DNA of 64,000 nt from Salvia splendens (Eukaryota; Streptophyta; Magnoliopsida; Lamiales; Lamiaceae), in NCBI RefSeq assembly GCF_004379255.2, contig NC_056040.1:35513779-35577778 (forward strand), given 5' to 3'. Positions 9,501-20,849 of this stretch are shown one piece after another; position 1 is the stretch's first letter; the number at the start of each line of letters is the position of its first letter. The translations under genes and the position numbers were made by a program. The notes under the pieces were generated by a model. It made no database searches. It was not told where the DNA came from and saw nothing but the letters and a program-made list of their open reading frames with translations.

Positions 9501-12500
9501 ACAGGAAGGGTGCGTACCCAAAGAGGCTGAAGGCCCTCCTTGGTAGTCAGTGCGGTGTTGCTCTTTGTTCGGGGCGACCTCCTCGGCATCGTCGGCCGAA
9601 CTGTTGCCTCCTAACCTCTCGACCCCCATGTGCAACTCCATGGGGTCTTCGTCCGCATCCCCACAATTCTCAACATCAAATTCTCCGTTCGCCATGAGAG
9701 AGTAATATTGGTTAGTACTCATGTGGTTCTTTGCCGAGAAGAACCCACGCCCCCTTGTCAGGGCATGGCGCGCGCCTCCTCTCGAATTCCCTCGACGAGC
9801 TGGTGAGACCGAGCGCCTCGCATTAGGGGAGCCCCACTCCACGTCCATGTTCCCACGTGGTGATGGTGGTTCGGAGGTGGGATGCAATGGGTTCCCCCGG
9901 TTCGGTGGGGACTTCCCAACCTCGGTCCCGGCCTTGAGCCCGGCATTTTGAGTTCCGGAGCTCGGTACGCTCCCCAAAGCAGAGTCCGGCATATTAGAGT
10001 CCGGTCTTGAGCCCGGCATTTTCGAGTTCGGTCCCTCCCAGGAAGTACCACCGATATCCTCCCCATTTGTTTTGTTATTGTTTGGTCGATCACCGGCCTT
10101 GCCTTGCTTCTTCCCATAACGTTTCCATTCATTGGAGCTGGGGGCATTCTTCCCCGTATCTTGCTTCCCCTTCTCGGTTTGTCTCTCGGGTTGTGACTGT
10201 TTAGGCGGGCCGTTGTGGTAGTTTCTCTTTGGCGGCCGTTCCTTCTTGCCCGTCGCATAGCACACCTCACTTGCATGGCCGACGTGTTTACATTCTTGAC
10301 AATATGATGGTATCTTGTCCCATCGGACCCGCTGCACTGTTTCTCGCCCACCAAGGTCAAGGATTATCTCTTCGGTAGGCGGTTTTGTGATGTCTATCTC
10401 GACGCAAATTCGGGCAAATGAAAGCCGAGTCTTGTTTGCCGTGGCTCGATCAATCTGTATTGGAGTGCCGAGAAGCTTGCCGATGGCGAATAAGGCGGAT
10501 TGGTCGAAAAGATGAATGGGGAGGCCAATTAGGTTGCACCAAATTGCCGCAATGGGGGACTCGCAGTATGCATCAAAGTCCGGGGACCATTTGAAGACCC
10601 TCATCGGGTGACGGTCAATGAGCCATACGGGCGTACCCCTTGGGCCTCCAAGGATTCGGGCATAGTCCGCCAAGTCCTCGCATTGAATGAGAATATGTTT
10701 AGCATTAATGTACTTCCAACTGAATCCACACCGGAGTTTAATATTATCGAGAGTCTTTTGGATTTGCAGTCCGGTAGGGATAGAGTGAGAGAACTTACCC
10801 ACAATGGCGTGTCCCATGCTCTCAGCAAGCTTTTGAGTTTCCGCTCCGGAGAAGTAGATGGCCGGGATGCCGTCGGACACTGAAGCAAATCCAATGTTCT
10901 GAAGCTTATCCGGCTCAAAGGCTTGAGGGCCGTTAGGGTCAGTCGAGCCTTTAAGCATGTCCGCCATCGTTTTCGGCCGGCCGGGGTGGCTTGAGGTGCC
11001 TTCACCCCCGCCATGTAGCGTGTTACTCGCCGAGCCCGACGGAGTACCCTTAAGCAAGTCCGCCATCGATTTCGGCCACGCCGAGGTCCCCGGGGTAGCT
11101 TCTACCCCCCCATGTTGAGTAACTTCATTTGGCCCTTGTGTTGCGGCATTCGCCGAGGGCTTAGGTGTATTTCCTTTTCTCTTCGGGTTGTTGTGTTCGG
11201 CTTTTCCATTCTCGGTGTGGATCTTCTCGGCACCATCGTTGTCGTTGTGTACCCTTCTCGGCTTTTCCATTCTCGGCAGTTCGGCTTTTCCTTTCTCGGT
11301 GTGGACCTTCTCGGCCTCTTCATTCTCGGTGTGGATCTTCTCGGCATCATCCATTGGCGTATCGTTGGGTGTTGGTGTTTCTCTTGTCAATACGCCCATC
11401 TCGGCACTAGGCGTGGCCTTGTTCGTTGTCTCGATAATAAGCTTTTCTCGGTTGGCGTTAGGGTTCGCCTTAGGTCGCGGCTGGCCGAGCTCCACACAAT
11501 AATGTTCCGGGCTGGCCTCAAACGTAGCTCGGATCTTGCTAGTTCGTCCTCGTTCGAGAGGGGGGAAGTCCTCAAGAGATGCCCCACTCCCATTCCAAGG
11601 TGTGTGTGTGACACTTTGCATGGATCCCGAAGAGTTTTGGGGGAACTCCGGTGGTTTGTGACTGGCCGTCGGTAGGTTTCCGGCACGAAGAGGCTGCGCC
11701 GCCGCTGCATCGAGCGTTTCCACCGAGTCCAACGCTGCAAGATGAAGGATCTCATCTAGTTTTGGGTTCCTTGGTGGGGATCCAAACGATGCAACTCGTG
11801 CCATGTTAGAGGGGAAAGGGGGGGGGGGCACTTTCAAGGGGGGCTTTTGTACTTGCTATCATTTTAGGCAAGTTTGCTTTTGTACCTGATGGCTTAGGTA
11901 GGAAGGGTGGATTAGTGCTTTCAAAGTCAACTTTTGTCCCAGCCTCCAGATTAGGTAGGTTTGCTTTTCCACTTTCCAATGGGGCAAGGACAGCACATGG
12001 GGCAGCTTGTGCTTCACGTGACCTAGCAAGTCTTGGCTGGGGATTGTGGAGGGAGGGGACTTCACCGGAAACGGTCATAAGCTCGACGGCGGGAGCAGCA
12101 GTTTCCGGCGAGCCGCCTCCTTCCGGCACGGTTCTACCGTTGGGGGCATCGAACTCTTCTTCACATTCATTCCAATGCTCCACTTCCTCTTCCTTCTTAT
12201 GAGGCAAGTCGGGGTCCTCCAACCTGAAAGAGACCCCCAAGTCGAGGGACGGAGTCGCCGGGAACAGGGATCCTTTGCATTTGGAACTACCGGCCGAAGG
12301 TCCTTCCTCCTCACCGAAGTCTATCTTCTTCCTTAGTTGCTTGTCCTCGGGCATCGGAGACGGGACAAATCTCTTACGACCATTGCCTTTAGTAGGAGGC
12401 GCCGGCGTACTTTTCCGGGCTTTGAGCTTTGCTTTAGCAATTTTTAGTTCCATGGATTTGGTCGGACGTTGAAGGGAAGCGGCGTCGCCAGCTCGGAAGA

Positions 12501-12618
12501 CCATTTGCTGATCGGAGAGGACCCGAGCTCCCTCATCCCCAGAACCAATGTCAGGCAAATGAACCGGATTAATGGCCGGAGTGTCTCTCTTTTCGTCGGG
12601 GTCCGGCGGCTGCCCCAT
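9498..12618 (-). CDS. LINE ORF1: DUF4283-like domain plus CCHC knuckle (one frameshift)
   Basis: Likely nucleic-acid-binding chaperone of the retrotransposon particle. The start is the Met at 12618 (MGQPPDPDEK), conserved as MGHPPD, MPDPPP or MPDHPP in other copies; the frame is also open further upstream. An N-terminal basic block RKSTPAPPTKGNGRKRF is followed by a low-complexity linker. An 11-G run at 11818-11828 shifts frame and separates the N-terminal ORF (ending 11806) from the 779-aa remainder. That remainder holds EKIHTEN-type repeats near 11195-11350, two RPKxMADxLKG motifs, the DUF4283-like domain (GHAIVGKFSHSIP to LSFARICVEIDI) and the knuckle CQECKHVGHASEVC near 10265-10310. It ends GTHPSC, with the stop overlapping the ORF2 start. 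Confidence 0.85.
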
Positions 12619-12921
12619 TGTTTCGGCCAGCCGAGAGGGCTTCGGCAAGGTGTGGCCGAGACGTGGAGTAGCGATTGACGGGAGCCGCGAGCCAAGTCCG
12701 ACGATGAAGTCGCTTTCGTCGGGGATGGGCCGGGGGTGACAAGCGGAGTGGGATTGGGAGGAGGACGGCAGGGTGGTAACCACCAAGGAGGATGATGAAA
12801 GGTGATGAACCGATGGACGAGGGAGTGGTGGCTGGGGTCGGCGAATGTCGTCGGGTGGCGAGGTGGTGGTGGGAGATTGGCGGCGGAGGTCAAAGGTGGT
12901 ACAATAGGGTGGAGTATTTTA

Positions 12922-12943
12922 GAGAGAAGGAGGAGCTTCTCTC
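12922..12943 (-). other. 5'-terminal hairpin of A1
   Basis: The perfect 8-bp inverted repeat GAGAGAAG/CTTCTCTC with a 6-base loop marks the 5' start of the element. The same hairpin occurs at the 5' ends of A2 (35440-35461, one mismatch), B2 (22279-22300), B3 (23374-23395, one mismatch) and B6 (53870-53891). It therefore defines full-length 5' ends in both families. Confidence 0.7.
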
Positions 12944-13001
12944 CATTGCTTGGAGGTTGGCGTGGATTAGTTTAGGAGTTACTTTTCACTTATTATGAGC
13001 T
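12941..13001 (-). other. Filler DNA at the A1 5' junction
   Basis: Between the 5' hairpin and the target-site repeat lie about 60 bases absent from other copies. Bases 12941-12967 match plus-strand 25494-25520 (LINE ORF2 region) at 25 of 27 positions. Bases 12970-12999, reverse-complemented, match 26573-26602 (Ty3/gypsy LTR) at 28 of 30. This looks like two template jumps at the end of cDNA synthesis. Confidence 0.6.
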
Positions 13002-13612
13002 CCTCATGCACTTTTCCTTTCCTCCTCCTCGACACCAATTGGAAGCCATCCTCATCCACATTTGGGTGACTCCTACTAGCCACTCTTGACTTCGACGATC
13101 CCGCACTCAATGTACCCTCGATGTACTCCGCGTGGTTGTTACATTCTTTGGACTTCTCCAACTGTCCAATGGACGATGGAGTGCCATTCGCCTTTGGGCG
13201 CCACTCACGGTGGATGATCTTGGCGGCATAGCTTGAAAGGTTCTCCTTGTATGATGCTCGGCGACCCTTGTCTCTACCCCAAGACTTCCTTCCCGCTGCA
13301 TGGCAATCCTCTTTCTCATGCCCAACATGTTTACAATTATCACAAAACAATGGAATACGGTCCCATGCCACATTGTACCTCGAGTTTTTGCCTCGGATAT
13401 TAAGGATGATCTCTTCCGTCGGGGGAGTAGAGATGTCAATCTCTACGCAAATCCTTGCGAAGGAGAGTCGGCTTTGATGAATTGTGGCATGATCGTCGGC
13501 TTGTAGTGGCTTGCCAAGGAGCTTACCGATTGCCAAGAGGGCCGATTCCTCATAGAGATGAGCCGGTATACCTAATATGTTACACCACACGGCAACAATT
13601 GGCGACTCAAAG
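13002..13612 (-). pseudogene. B2 part 2: ORF1 knuckle region
   Basis: Minus-strand frame 12979-13590 reads VWCNILGIPAHLYEESALLAIGKLLGK, RLSFARICVEIDI, the knuckle CDNCKHVGHEKEDC and DEDGFQLVSRRRKGKVHEE. The left edge is the A1 target-site repeat. The right edge, AACAATTGGCGACTCAAAG (13594-13612), is the L2 target-site repeat, found again at 20850-20868 where B2 resumes. Confidence 0.86.
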
Positions 13613-14435
13613 GCTCTCTAAACACAACTCCCTATTGTCCCGCCTTGTAACACCGTTCCCAACCACCGCCGCCCTCTTCAACTCAAGGTCTTCACCCTCG
13701 CTTCCCTCCCCTCCACTCCGACCACAACCCACGGCCTTCTTTCAACCCTCACGACCCTAAACGCTGCCGGCCTCCGCCTTTGTGTCGGATCTTACACCGT
13801 CACCTTCGCTTCCCCCCGACCACGCTGGTGACTTGGTACACGCTCGGCCATGCCGGACCATCCGCCGGACACGTCGCCGGGGCCCGAGGAACTTCGCACC
13901 ATCTCGGACCAGCGCATGGTCTTTCGGTCGGCCGAGGACCCCATCCCTAATCCTCCGAGCAAGAAGAGGAAAGCAAAAAGCCACAAAACTCAAAATGAGG
14001 AAAAGTACGCCGGCTTCTCCAACTAAAGGAAATGGTCGGAAAAGGTTTGTTCTTTCACCCCTTCTGGAGGACAAACAACCTTGGAAGAGGCTCGAGTTCG
14101 GGTCGGAATACTCGTCCCCACCCGGGAGCCCTAAGTGCAAAGGGACCATCTTTCCGGGGAGCCCGCCGAGTGATCAAGGGGACAACGGCCGGCGGGATGA
14201 AGTAGAAAGTGCTTCGGGCACCAAGGAATGCCAATTGGCCATTGCCAATGCGGTCCTATCGACCATGGCATCCAAAAATCAAAATTCCGACCAGGTTGCC
14301 GGTGCGGCCGCCGGCGACGACCATGCCGTCGGAGAGGAGGACGTGACGCCTCCGGATCATGACAAACCTAAAGTACATGCGGCAGCAAAAGCAAAAGACT
14401 CATTGGAAGTAGTGGAAGTCAAGTTACCCGAATTG
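13002..14435. repeat. Tandem duplication, copy 2, right part
   Basis: Matches 1800-3235 at a constant offset of about 11200. It covers the middle of B2 and the 5'UTR plus ORF1 N-terminus of L2. After 14435 the sequence continues as LINE L2, whereas copy 1 switches to ORF2 at the duplication junction. Confidence 0.85.
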
Positions 14436-16545
14436 GAAGTGGGAACAAAAACTCTTTTCGAAAGTGGCTTGGCAAAAACTACCGGCCGTTGCCCACTTGG
14501 AATGTCACGTGATGTCCTAGCCGTTGGAGGGCTAATGCAGCCAAAAACTACCCATCTCCTACACCTCGCAGCCTTGATTTGGCGGACAAGCTAGACACCA
14601 TGACCGCCCAACCACTTCTCGACGCCGGCCAGCCGGAGGATGCGCACATGGTCGATGTGTCTCACTACTCTTCCCTTCCGGAGTCCGACCAAGCCTTGCT
14701 TGCACCTACGGGGCCTTTCATCCCCTCCTTTGAAGAGTTTCCCCCTCTAGCGAGAGAACGGACCTTAAAACTTCGAGACACGTTCTAGGCTGGCGCGACA
14801 AAGTCGACGGATTTTGTGGCTTGGTCGAGGCCGGAGCCGCCTGGCCTGGCACAGCGTGCGGAGGCGAATGTGAACCTGGCCGGAAGGGAAGCTCACAGGG
14901 GTGCGGCCACCAAGGTTGGGGCCGAGGGTCATACGGCCACCCCGACACCACCTACCAACCCGATGGTGGGCGAAGCTCCGACTAGTTCCGTCACGGCTAT
15001 CCAGGACCAGCCGATGGCCATGAGTGACCTATCCCACGAGGCCGCGACACGAGGGCCGATGGTCGCTAGCCGAGAAGGGGTTGCCGAAGTTCCCTCGGGT
15101 ACCTCTAGTAGGCCGAAATCGATGGCGGAGTTACTTAAGGGTTCTCCCGAACCCAATGGTCCTCAAGTCTTCGTGCCGGAACAGATCCAAAACATTGGTT
15201 TTATCTCCATGTCCAATGGAGTTCCGGCCATCTACTTCTCCAGGGCTGAAACACAAAAGCTTGCTGATAGCATGGGGCACGCCATTGTGGGTAAGTTTTC
15301 ACATTCTATTCCTACGGGCCATCAAATTCAAAAAACTCTAGATAACATTAAATTCCGATGTGGCTTCAATTGGAAATACATTAATGCTAAACATATCCTT
15401 ATCCAATGCGAGGATTTGGCGGATTATGCCCGGCTTCTCGGAGGCCCAAAGGGAACACCCGTTTGGCTCATTGATCGCCACCCAATGAGGGTCTTCAAAT
15501 GGTCCCCAGATTTCGATGCATATTGTGAGTCCCCGATAGCAGCAATTTGGTGTAATTTAATCGGACTCCCAATTCACCTGTTTGATCAATCCGCTCTTTT
15601 CGCCATCGGCAAGCTCCTCGGCAATCCAATCCAAGTTGATCGGGCCACGGCTACCAAGACGAGACTCTCCTTTGCCCGCATTTGTATTGAGATTGACATC
15701 ACCAAACCGCCCCCTGAAGAGATAATCCTTGACTTGTGCGGCCGCGAGTTGGTGCAACAAGTCCGGTGGGATAAGATCCCATCCTATTGCTGAGAGTGTA
15801 AATATGTTGGCCATGCAAGTGATGTGTGCTATGCGATGGGCAAAAAGGAAAGGCCGCCGAAACGAAACTACAATATCAACCCGCCAAAGAAGGCAAACCC
15901 CGAAGGCCACGGTATGAAGGGCATCCAAGATGCGGTGAGGCACAATCCTAACTCCAATGAAGGGAACCGCCAAGGGAAGAATAAGGGCAATGCCGGGAAT
16001 CGTCCTAACAACAATTCAAATAGAGAGGAGGAAAGGGGATGCAACTTGGGATGGTCCGGACATTATGGGTGGAACCCAAGGAGGGAATGCTTCGCGCCCC
16101 GGAACATTCAAAGTGGGCCTCAAGCGCGGGGGAGGGGGAAAAGGGAACCCAACACCCCCAACCACCGAGCCACCTTCACCAATTCATGGAGATATGGATG
16201 CGGAATGGGAGTACACCAAGGCGAGCCGATCGGTGTCCCCGCCTACACGAGGGAGTGCGAGAGGGGGCGCACGCCAAGCAATGACTAGGGGGCGTGGTTT
16301 CTTCTCAAGTAAGAATCACATGAACACTAACCAATACTACTCCCTCATGGCGAATGGAGAATTTGATGTAGACAATTGTGGGGAAGCGGACGACTCGGCC
16401 ATGGACATGCAAGTGGGGACCGAGAGGATTGGAGACGGCTCTCCACTTGACGATGCCGAGGAGCACGCAACGAACAAAGAGCAACATCTCATTGAATATC
16501 AAGGAGGGACTTCGTCTCCTTTGGGTACGCGGATCCTACTTGTTA
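13851..16545 (+). pseudogene. L2 ORF1, broken
   Basis: Starts MPDHPPDTSPG at about 13851, shifts frame before the basic block RKSTPASPTKGNGRKRF, shifts again near 14580 (MADKLDTMTAQPLLDA), and has a stop after LRDTF near 14788. The DUF4283-like domain (GHAIVGKFSHSIPTGHQIQ to RLSFARICIEIDI) is readable at about 15270-15710. A TGA at about 15791 falls inside the knuckle, replacing the residue after the first cysteine (C-stop-ECKYVGHASDVC). The C-terminal part moves to another frame from about 15957, so the terminal TAATG at 16544-16548 is no longer in frame. Confidence 0.85.
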
Positions 16546-19500
16546 ATGATGTCTTACAATATCATGTTTTGGAACGTGAGGGGAATCGCAAATGCGTCAA
16601 CCGAAAACGTTTTGAAAAGGCTAATTAAGTCTCATAATGTTTTATTCCTTGCAATAATGGAACCACTCACAACACCGGATCCGGACCAGTTCTCCAAGGC
16701 CCTGGGGCTGTCCTACATTGGATCGAACATGACCGGAAAAATCTAGTTGTTTGCGGAAGAGGGATCCTCTTTTGATATTGATTGTGATTCGGAACAAATC
16801 CTACATGGGCGTCTCAAGTCCCACCGCATTGCTAGGCCGCTGGCCATTTCGGCCGTGTATGCCAAATGTACAAGATCCGAAAGACACCTCCTGTGGGATA
16901 AGATGAGAGAGATTGCTGGGCCCTCGAAGGATCACCATGGATTATCGGTGGCGACTTCAACATCATCCTATCACACTGAGATAGGGTTGGGAGCGACACC
17001 AACCGGCAAGCCGAGATGGTCGACTTCGCGGAGGCAATTGAAGACTTTAGGCTCCTTGATCTGGGGTTCGATGGGGCGGAATTCACATGGGCCAAAAACG
17101 GCCTCTTTGAAAGATTGGATAGAGTGCTTGTTAGTGAGGGTTGGGCTAGGGCCTTCGAAGCTACTCGGGTTACGAACCTCCCTCTGGTTGCTTCGGACCA
17201 CGGGCCGGTTCATGGCTGTAGTGCAAAATGCATGGGAGGAGAGTACGGGGGCGAGTGGACTCCTAAATATTCAAATCAAACATGCTAGAGTGAAAAGAGC
17301 CCTAAAGGCGTGGAACAAAGAAGTTTTTGGGAACATCCATGCCAACCTCAAGGAAAAGGAGGAAGGAATTGCCGTGGCCCAATCCATCTTCGAAGCAAGG
17401 CCAACACCGGAAAATAGGACAATGATCAATAAATACATTGGCGAGTACATCATGTTGCTGAAAATGGAAGAGGATTTTTGGCGGCAAAAGGCAGCCCTGA
17501 GATGGCTTGCGGAGGGCGACAAAAATACCCGGTTCTATCAAAGCTGGGTGAAACAAAAAAGAGTTCGCCTACGCATCCACTCGATTCGTGTCAACGGCCA
17601 GGAGCTTGCTGAGGAGGCCGAAATAAAAAAGTCAGCGGTAGATTTCTACCAACAACTCCTAGCGCCCAGCAACCCGGTTCTAGACGAGCCAGACCTTGAC
17701 CTTATCCAGCGAGTACACTCAGCCGAGCACTTTGCGGACATCGCAAATGCGCCGGGTGCGGACGAGATCAGGAGCGCCGTTTTCAGCATTTCCGGAGATA
17801 GCGCCCCCGGACCCGATGGCTTCTTCGCCACATTCTACCAAGCCTGTTGGACTATTGTGGGGCCGGAGGTGGTTGAAGCAATTGGCCAGTTCTTTAGAGG
17901 GGCTTTCCTGCCACGAAGTATTACGGCCACAACCATTGTCCTCATCCCAAAGAAGGCGTCGCCCCGAGTCATGGACCGACTACCGACCCATAAGCCTCTG
18001 CAACGTCTTTAACAAGATCGTCACCAAGGTACTCACGACTCGACTCTCCCCTTTCCTTCCACAGGTCATCTCCCCAAACCAAAGTGGTTTCGTGAAAGGG
18101 CGGCTCCTCAATGATAACGCTCTGTTGGCCCAAGAGATGTTCCATGAACTTGCAAGATGCTCCCCAGCGCCTAATGTAGCGGTGAAGATCGACATGGCAA
18201 AAGCCTATGATAGGATCCAATGGCCTTTCCTCTTCAAGGTGCTTTGGCGAATGGGATTCTCGGACACATGGATCTCACTCATGGAGAGGTGCATAGGCTC
18301 GTGTTGGTTCTCGATCCTTGTCAATGGGGTACCTTCAGGATTCTTCAGATCAACACGGGGACTCCGACAAGGTGATCCGATTTCCCCTGCGTTGTTTGTA
18401 ATTGCGGCGGACTACCTGTCTCGAGCCTTGGATAAGCTTATACTTGGACAAAGGGATATGGTGTTTAAGGCCTCCCGGAAATGCATTGAGGTCAGCCACC
18501 TAGCCTATGCGGATGATATTATAATATTCACACAAGCGGCGGCAACCCCCCTGCGCCGGCTCCGAGCCTGTCTCGAGAACTATGAAAATGTCTCCGGCCA
18601 ACAAGTCAGCCTCACCAAGAGCAACTTCTATATCACTGAAATCCATGACCATTGGGCACCCTCGATCCAAGCGGAAGGAGGCTTCACTAGGGGCACCTTT
18701 CCTTTCCTCTACCTCGGCGTCCCCATCTACCGTGGTGTAAAGCGCACGGACATGTTCCTCTTCCTACGTGAAAAGATTGCAAGAAGGATCTCGGGCTGGG
18801 CACACCGGCACTTATCTTTTGGAGGGAGGCTCACGCTGATTAAGAGCACCCTTGAAGCGATCCCCTTACACATCTTCCAAGCCATTGAGCCCACTGCCGG
18901 CACCTTAAAACAACTTGATCAACAAATGGCCCGATTCTTTTGGGGATCTACGAGTGAGAGAAAGTGAACCCATTAGATTGGATGGGATCAAATGTGTCGC
19001 CCTACCGAGGAAGGAGGTCTCGGGATTCGGAAAACATTGGAGGTTTTACGTGCTTTCAACATAAAATTATGGTGGCACTTCCGGGAACAAAACTCCATTT
19101 GGGCAAAATACATGATGGCAAAATATTGCTCCATCTCCACACCATTTACCTTGAGAACGCCGAGCAGGAGTAGCCCTACATGGAGGAGGCTCTCTAGAGC
19201 TTGGACTCTCGTGCAACCGTACATGAGGTGGCTTGTGGGGCAAAGGAATATCTACTTCTGGGATGACATCTGGGTCCTCAGCCCACTCAGGGACCTCATC
19301 CTTGATGATAGGGGAAGGCCAACCACCCGGGTCTCGGAGTTCATTACAAATGGCACTTGGGATGACCCAAGCTCCGACTCCTGCACGATCAAGCCGGCAT
19401 CCCACAACATATTATTGATCGCATCCTCAGCACCCCGATACTCCAAGACGAACAGGATATCCCGCGGTGGACCCTCTCTGAGCACGGGGAATTCACGGTA

Positions 19501-20618
19501 GCATCGACGTGGGACACACTCCGAGGGCGGAACCCGATCGTTCAAGGCCTGGGTGATGTTTGGCAGGCGGGCCTCACTAAGTCAATAGCCATCTTCATCT
19601 GGAGGCTTCTTTCCAATCGGGTGCCAGTCGACACAAAACTTCAGTGGCGGGAGATTGAACTTGCCTCCAAGTTCCATTGTTACCCTCTTTGACCGAATAT
19701 TGAGTCCCTCCAACACCTCTTCATTCAGGGTTACGGAGCTCGCAGAGTATGGAATGAGTTTGATTCATGGTTTGATGGGGCAACCCCCTGCCTCTCAATC
19801 AATGACACAATCCCAACGAGAATTGAAACTTGGATGCGAAGATGTCACCAACCGAACAAGAAGCACCTTAGCCGAGCCATCCCCTACCTCATCTTGTGGT
19901 TCATCTGGGCGGAAAGAAATAGGAGCCGGCACCAAGACACGAGGTTCAATCCGCACAATGTGGTATGGCAGATCCACATGTTCATCCGGAACTCCATGGC
20001 CAATGGGAACTTGAAGCCGAAGCATTGGCGAGGGGTCAAACTTAGAATCAACATCCCGCAACAAGTTGAACCAGCTAGGGCGCAGCCGCTAGCCATGGCA
20101 ATCAAATGGGACCCCCCGGACCACCCTTGGATTAAACTAAACACGGATGGCTCCTTCAATGAAGTGACCAACAAAGCAGGGGGGGAGGAATCATTCGGGA
20201 CAGCTCGGGCAACATGCTGGTGGCGTTTAGCACGCCCCTTGAAGCACACTCGGCTCTGGAGGCTGAGCTGACGGCCATGATCTATGGGCTGCGCTTAGCA
20301 AAGGATCTTGACTTACCAATCTGGATCGAATCAGATGCCGAGCAAGCCATTAATCTGGTCAATGGAGCAGGGTGGGGGCCGGCTCTAGCTCGGCAAGCAG
20401 TGGCGCAATTGATCTTGCTCAAGCGCCAACTTAAATTCCGAGCCACCTTCATACACCGGGAGGGGAACAAGGCGGCGGATTTCCTTGCGAGAATGGGCCT
20501 GAGGCTTGATAGCGGTCGACAATTGGATCATAATTCTGCACCAAGAGACCTCATGGACTTTGTCCGCTTGGACCGAATGGGTGTTCCAAACATTCGAACC
20601 CTAGATGGGGACGGATAA
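16546..20618 (+). pseudogene. L2 ORF2, broken
   Basis: ORF2 of the same layout as A1: FWNVRGIAN endonuclease start, AEFTWAKNGL, RT motifs NQSGFVKGR, KIDMAKAYDRIQW, GLRQGDPISPALF and AYADDIIIF near 18500, then zf-RVT-like and RNase H parts ending LDGDG. Inactivating changes include a TAG at about 16744, a frameshift near 16920, loss of about 90 bases after ASDHGPV near 17207, a frameshift near 17965, a stop near 18965 and frameshifts near 19375 and 20195. The RNase H motifs IESDAEQA and HREGNKAADFLA are still legible at 20214-20618. Confidence 0.88.
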
Positions 20619-20849
20619 TAGAGTCGGTTACTCGGAGATGGAAGACCATAGAGCCTTTGTTTTGTTTAATTGCACTTTTGAATGGAGTAGGATGGGGTCC
20701 GAGCCGTGTGGAGTCGGACCGCTTTCTACTCTTGCCTTTGCTATGGCACACCACTTTCGGGTGTGGCCACGTTCTGTAACCCCCTTTTGACATATAGGGA
20801 TGAGGGACCCACGAACCCTCCACCGTAATGTTGTTTAATTGGAAAAAAA

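Larger units (their letters stand above)
5127..13001 (-). mobile_element. A1: near-intact autonomous L1-type LINE
   Basis: A 7.9-kb minus-strand LINE with an uninterrupted 1386-aa ORF2, an ORF1 broken only by one frameshift, and a 3'UTR at 5127-5337. The perfect 12-bp repeat CCTCATGCACTT at 5115-5126 and 13002-13013 marks the target site inside B2. It is missing from copy 1 of the tandem duplication, so it is younger than the duplication. Its 3' end is odd: there is no poly(A), and the phrase TTCCAAAGGCGG replaces the usual hairpin and tail and recurs near 5165. The 5' end carries filler sequence (12941-13000). Confidence 0.9.
13613..20849 (+). mobile_element. L2: plus-strand LINE inserted in B2
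   Basis: A 7.2-kb LINE of the A family with 5'UTR, decayed ORF1, decayed ORF2, 3'UTR and a short A run at 20843-20851. The 19-bp repeat AACAATTGGCGACTCAAAG brackets it. The 3' end has GACCCACGAACCCTCCACC like other A copies. Many frameshifts and stops show it is older than A1, and its 5' end was copied into the tandem duplication. Confidence 0.88.

Noticed and set aside
11112..11675. A 187-codon plus-strand ORF
   Set aside because: It is the complement of the ORF1 linker, with no recognisable domain and biased composition.
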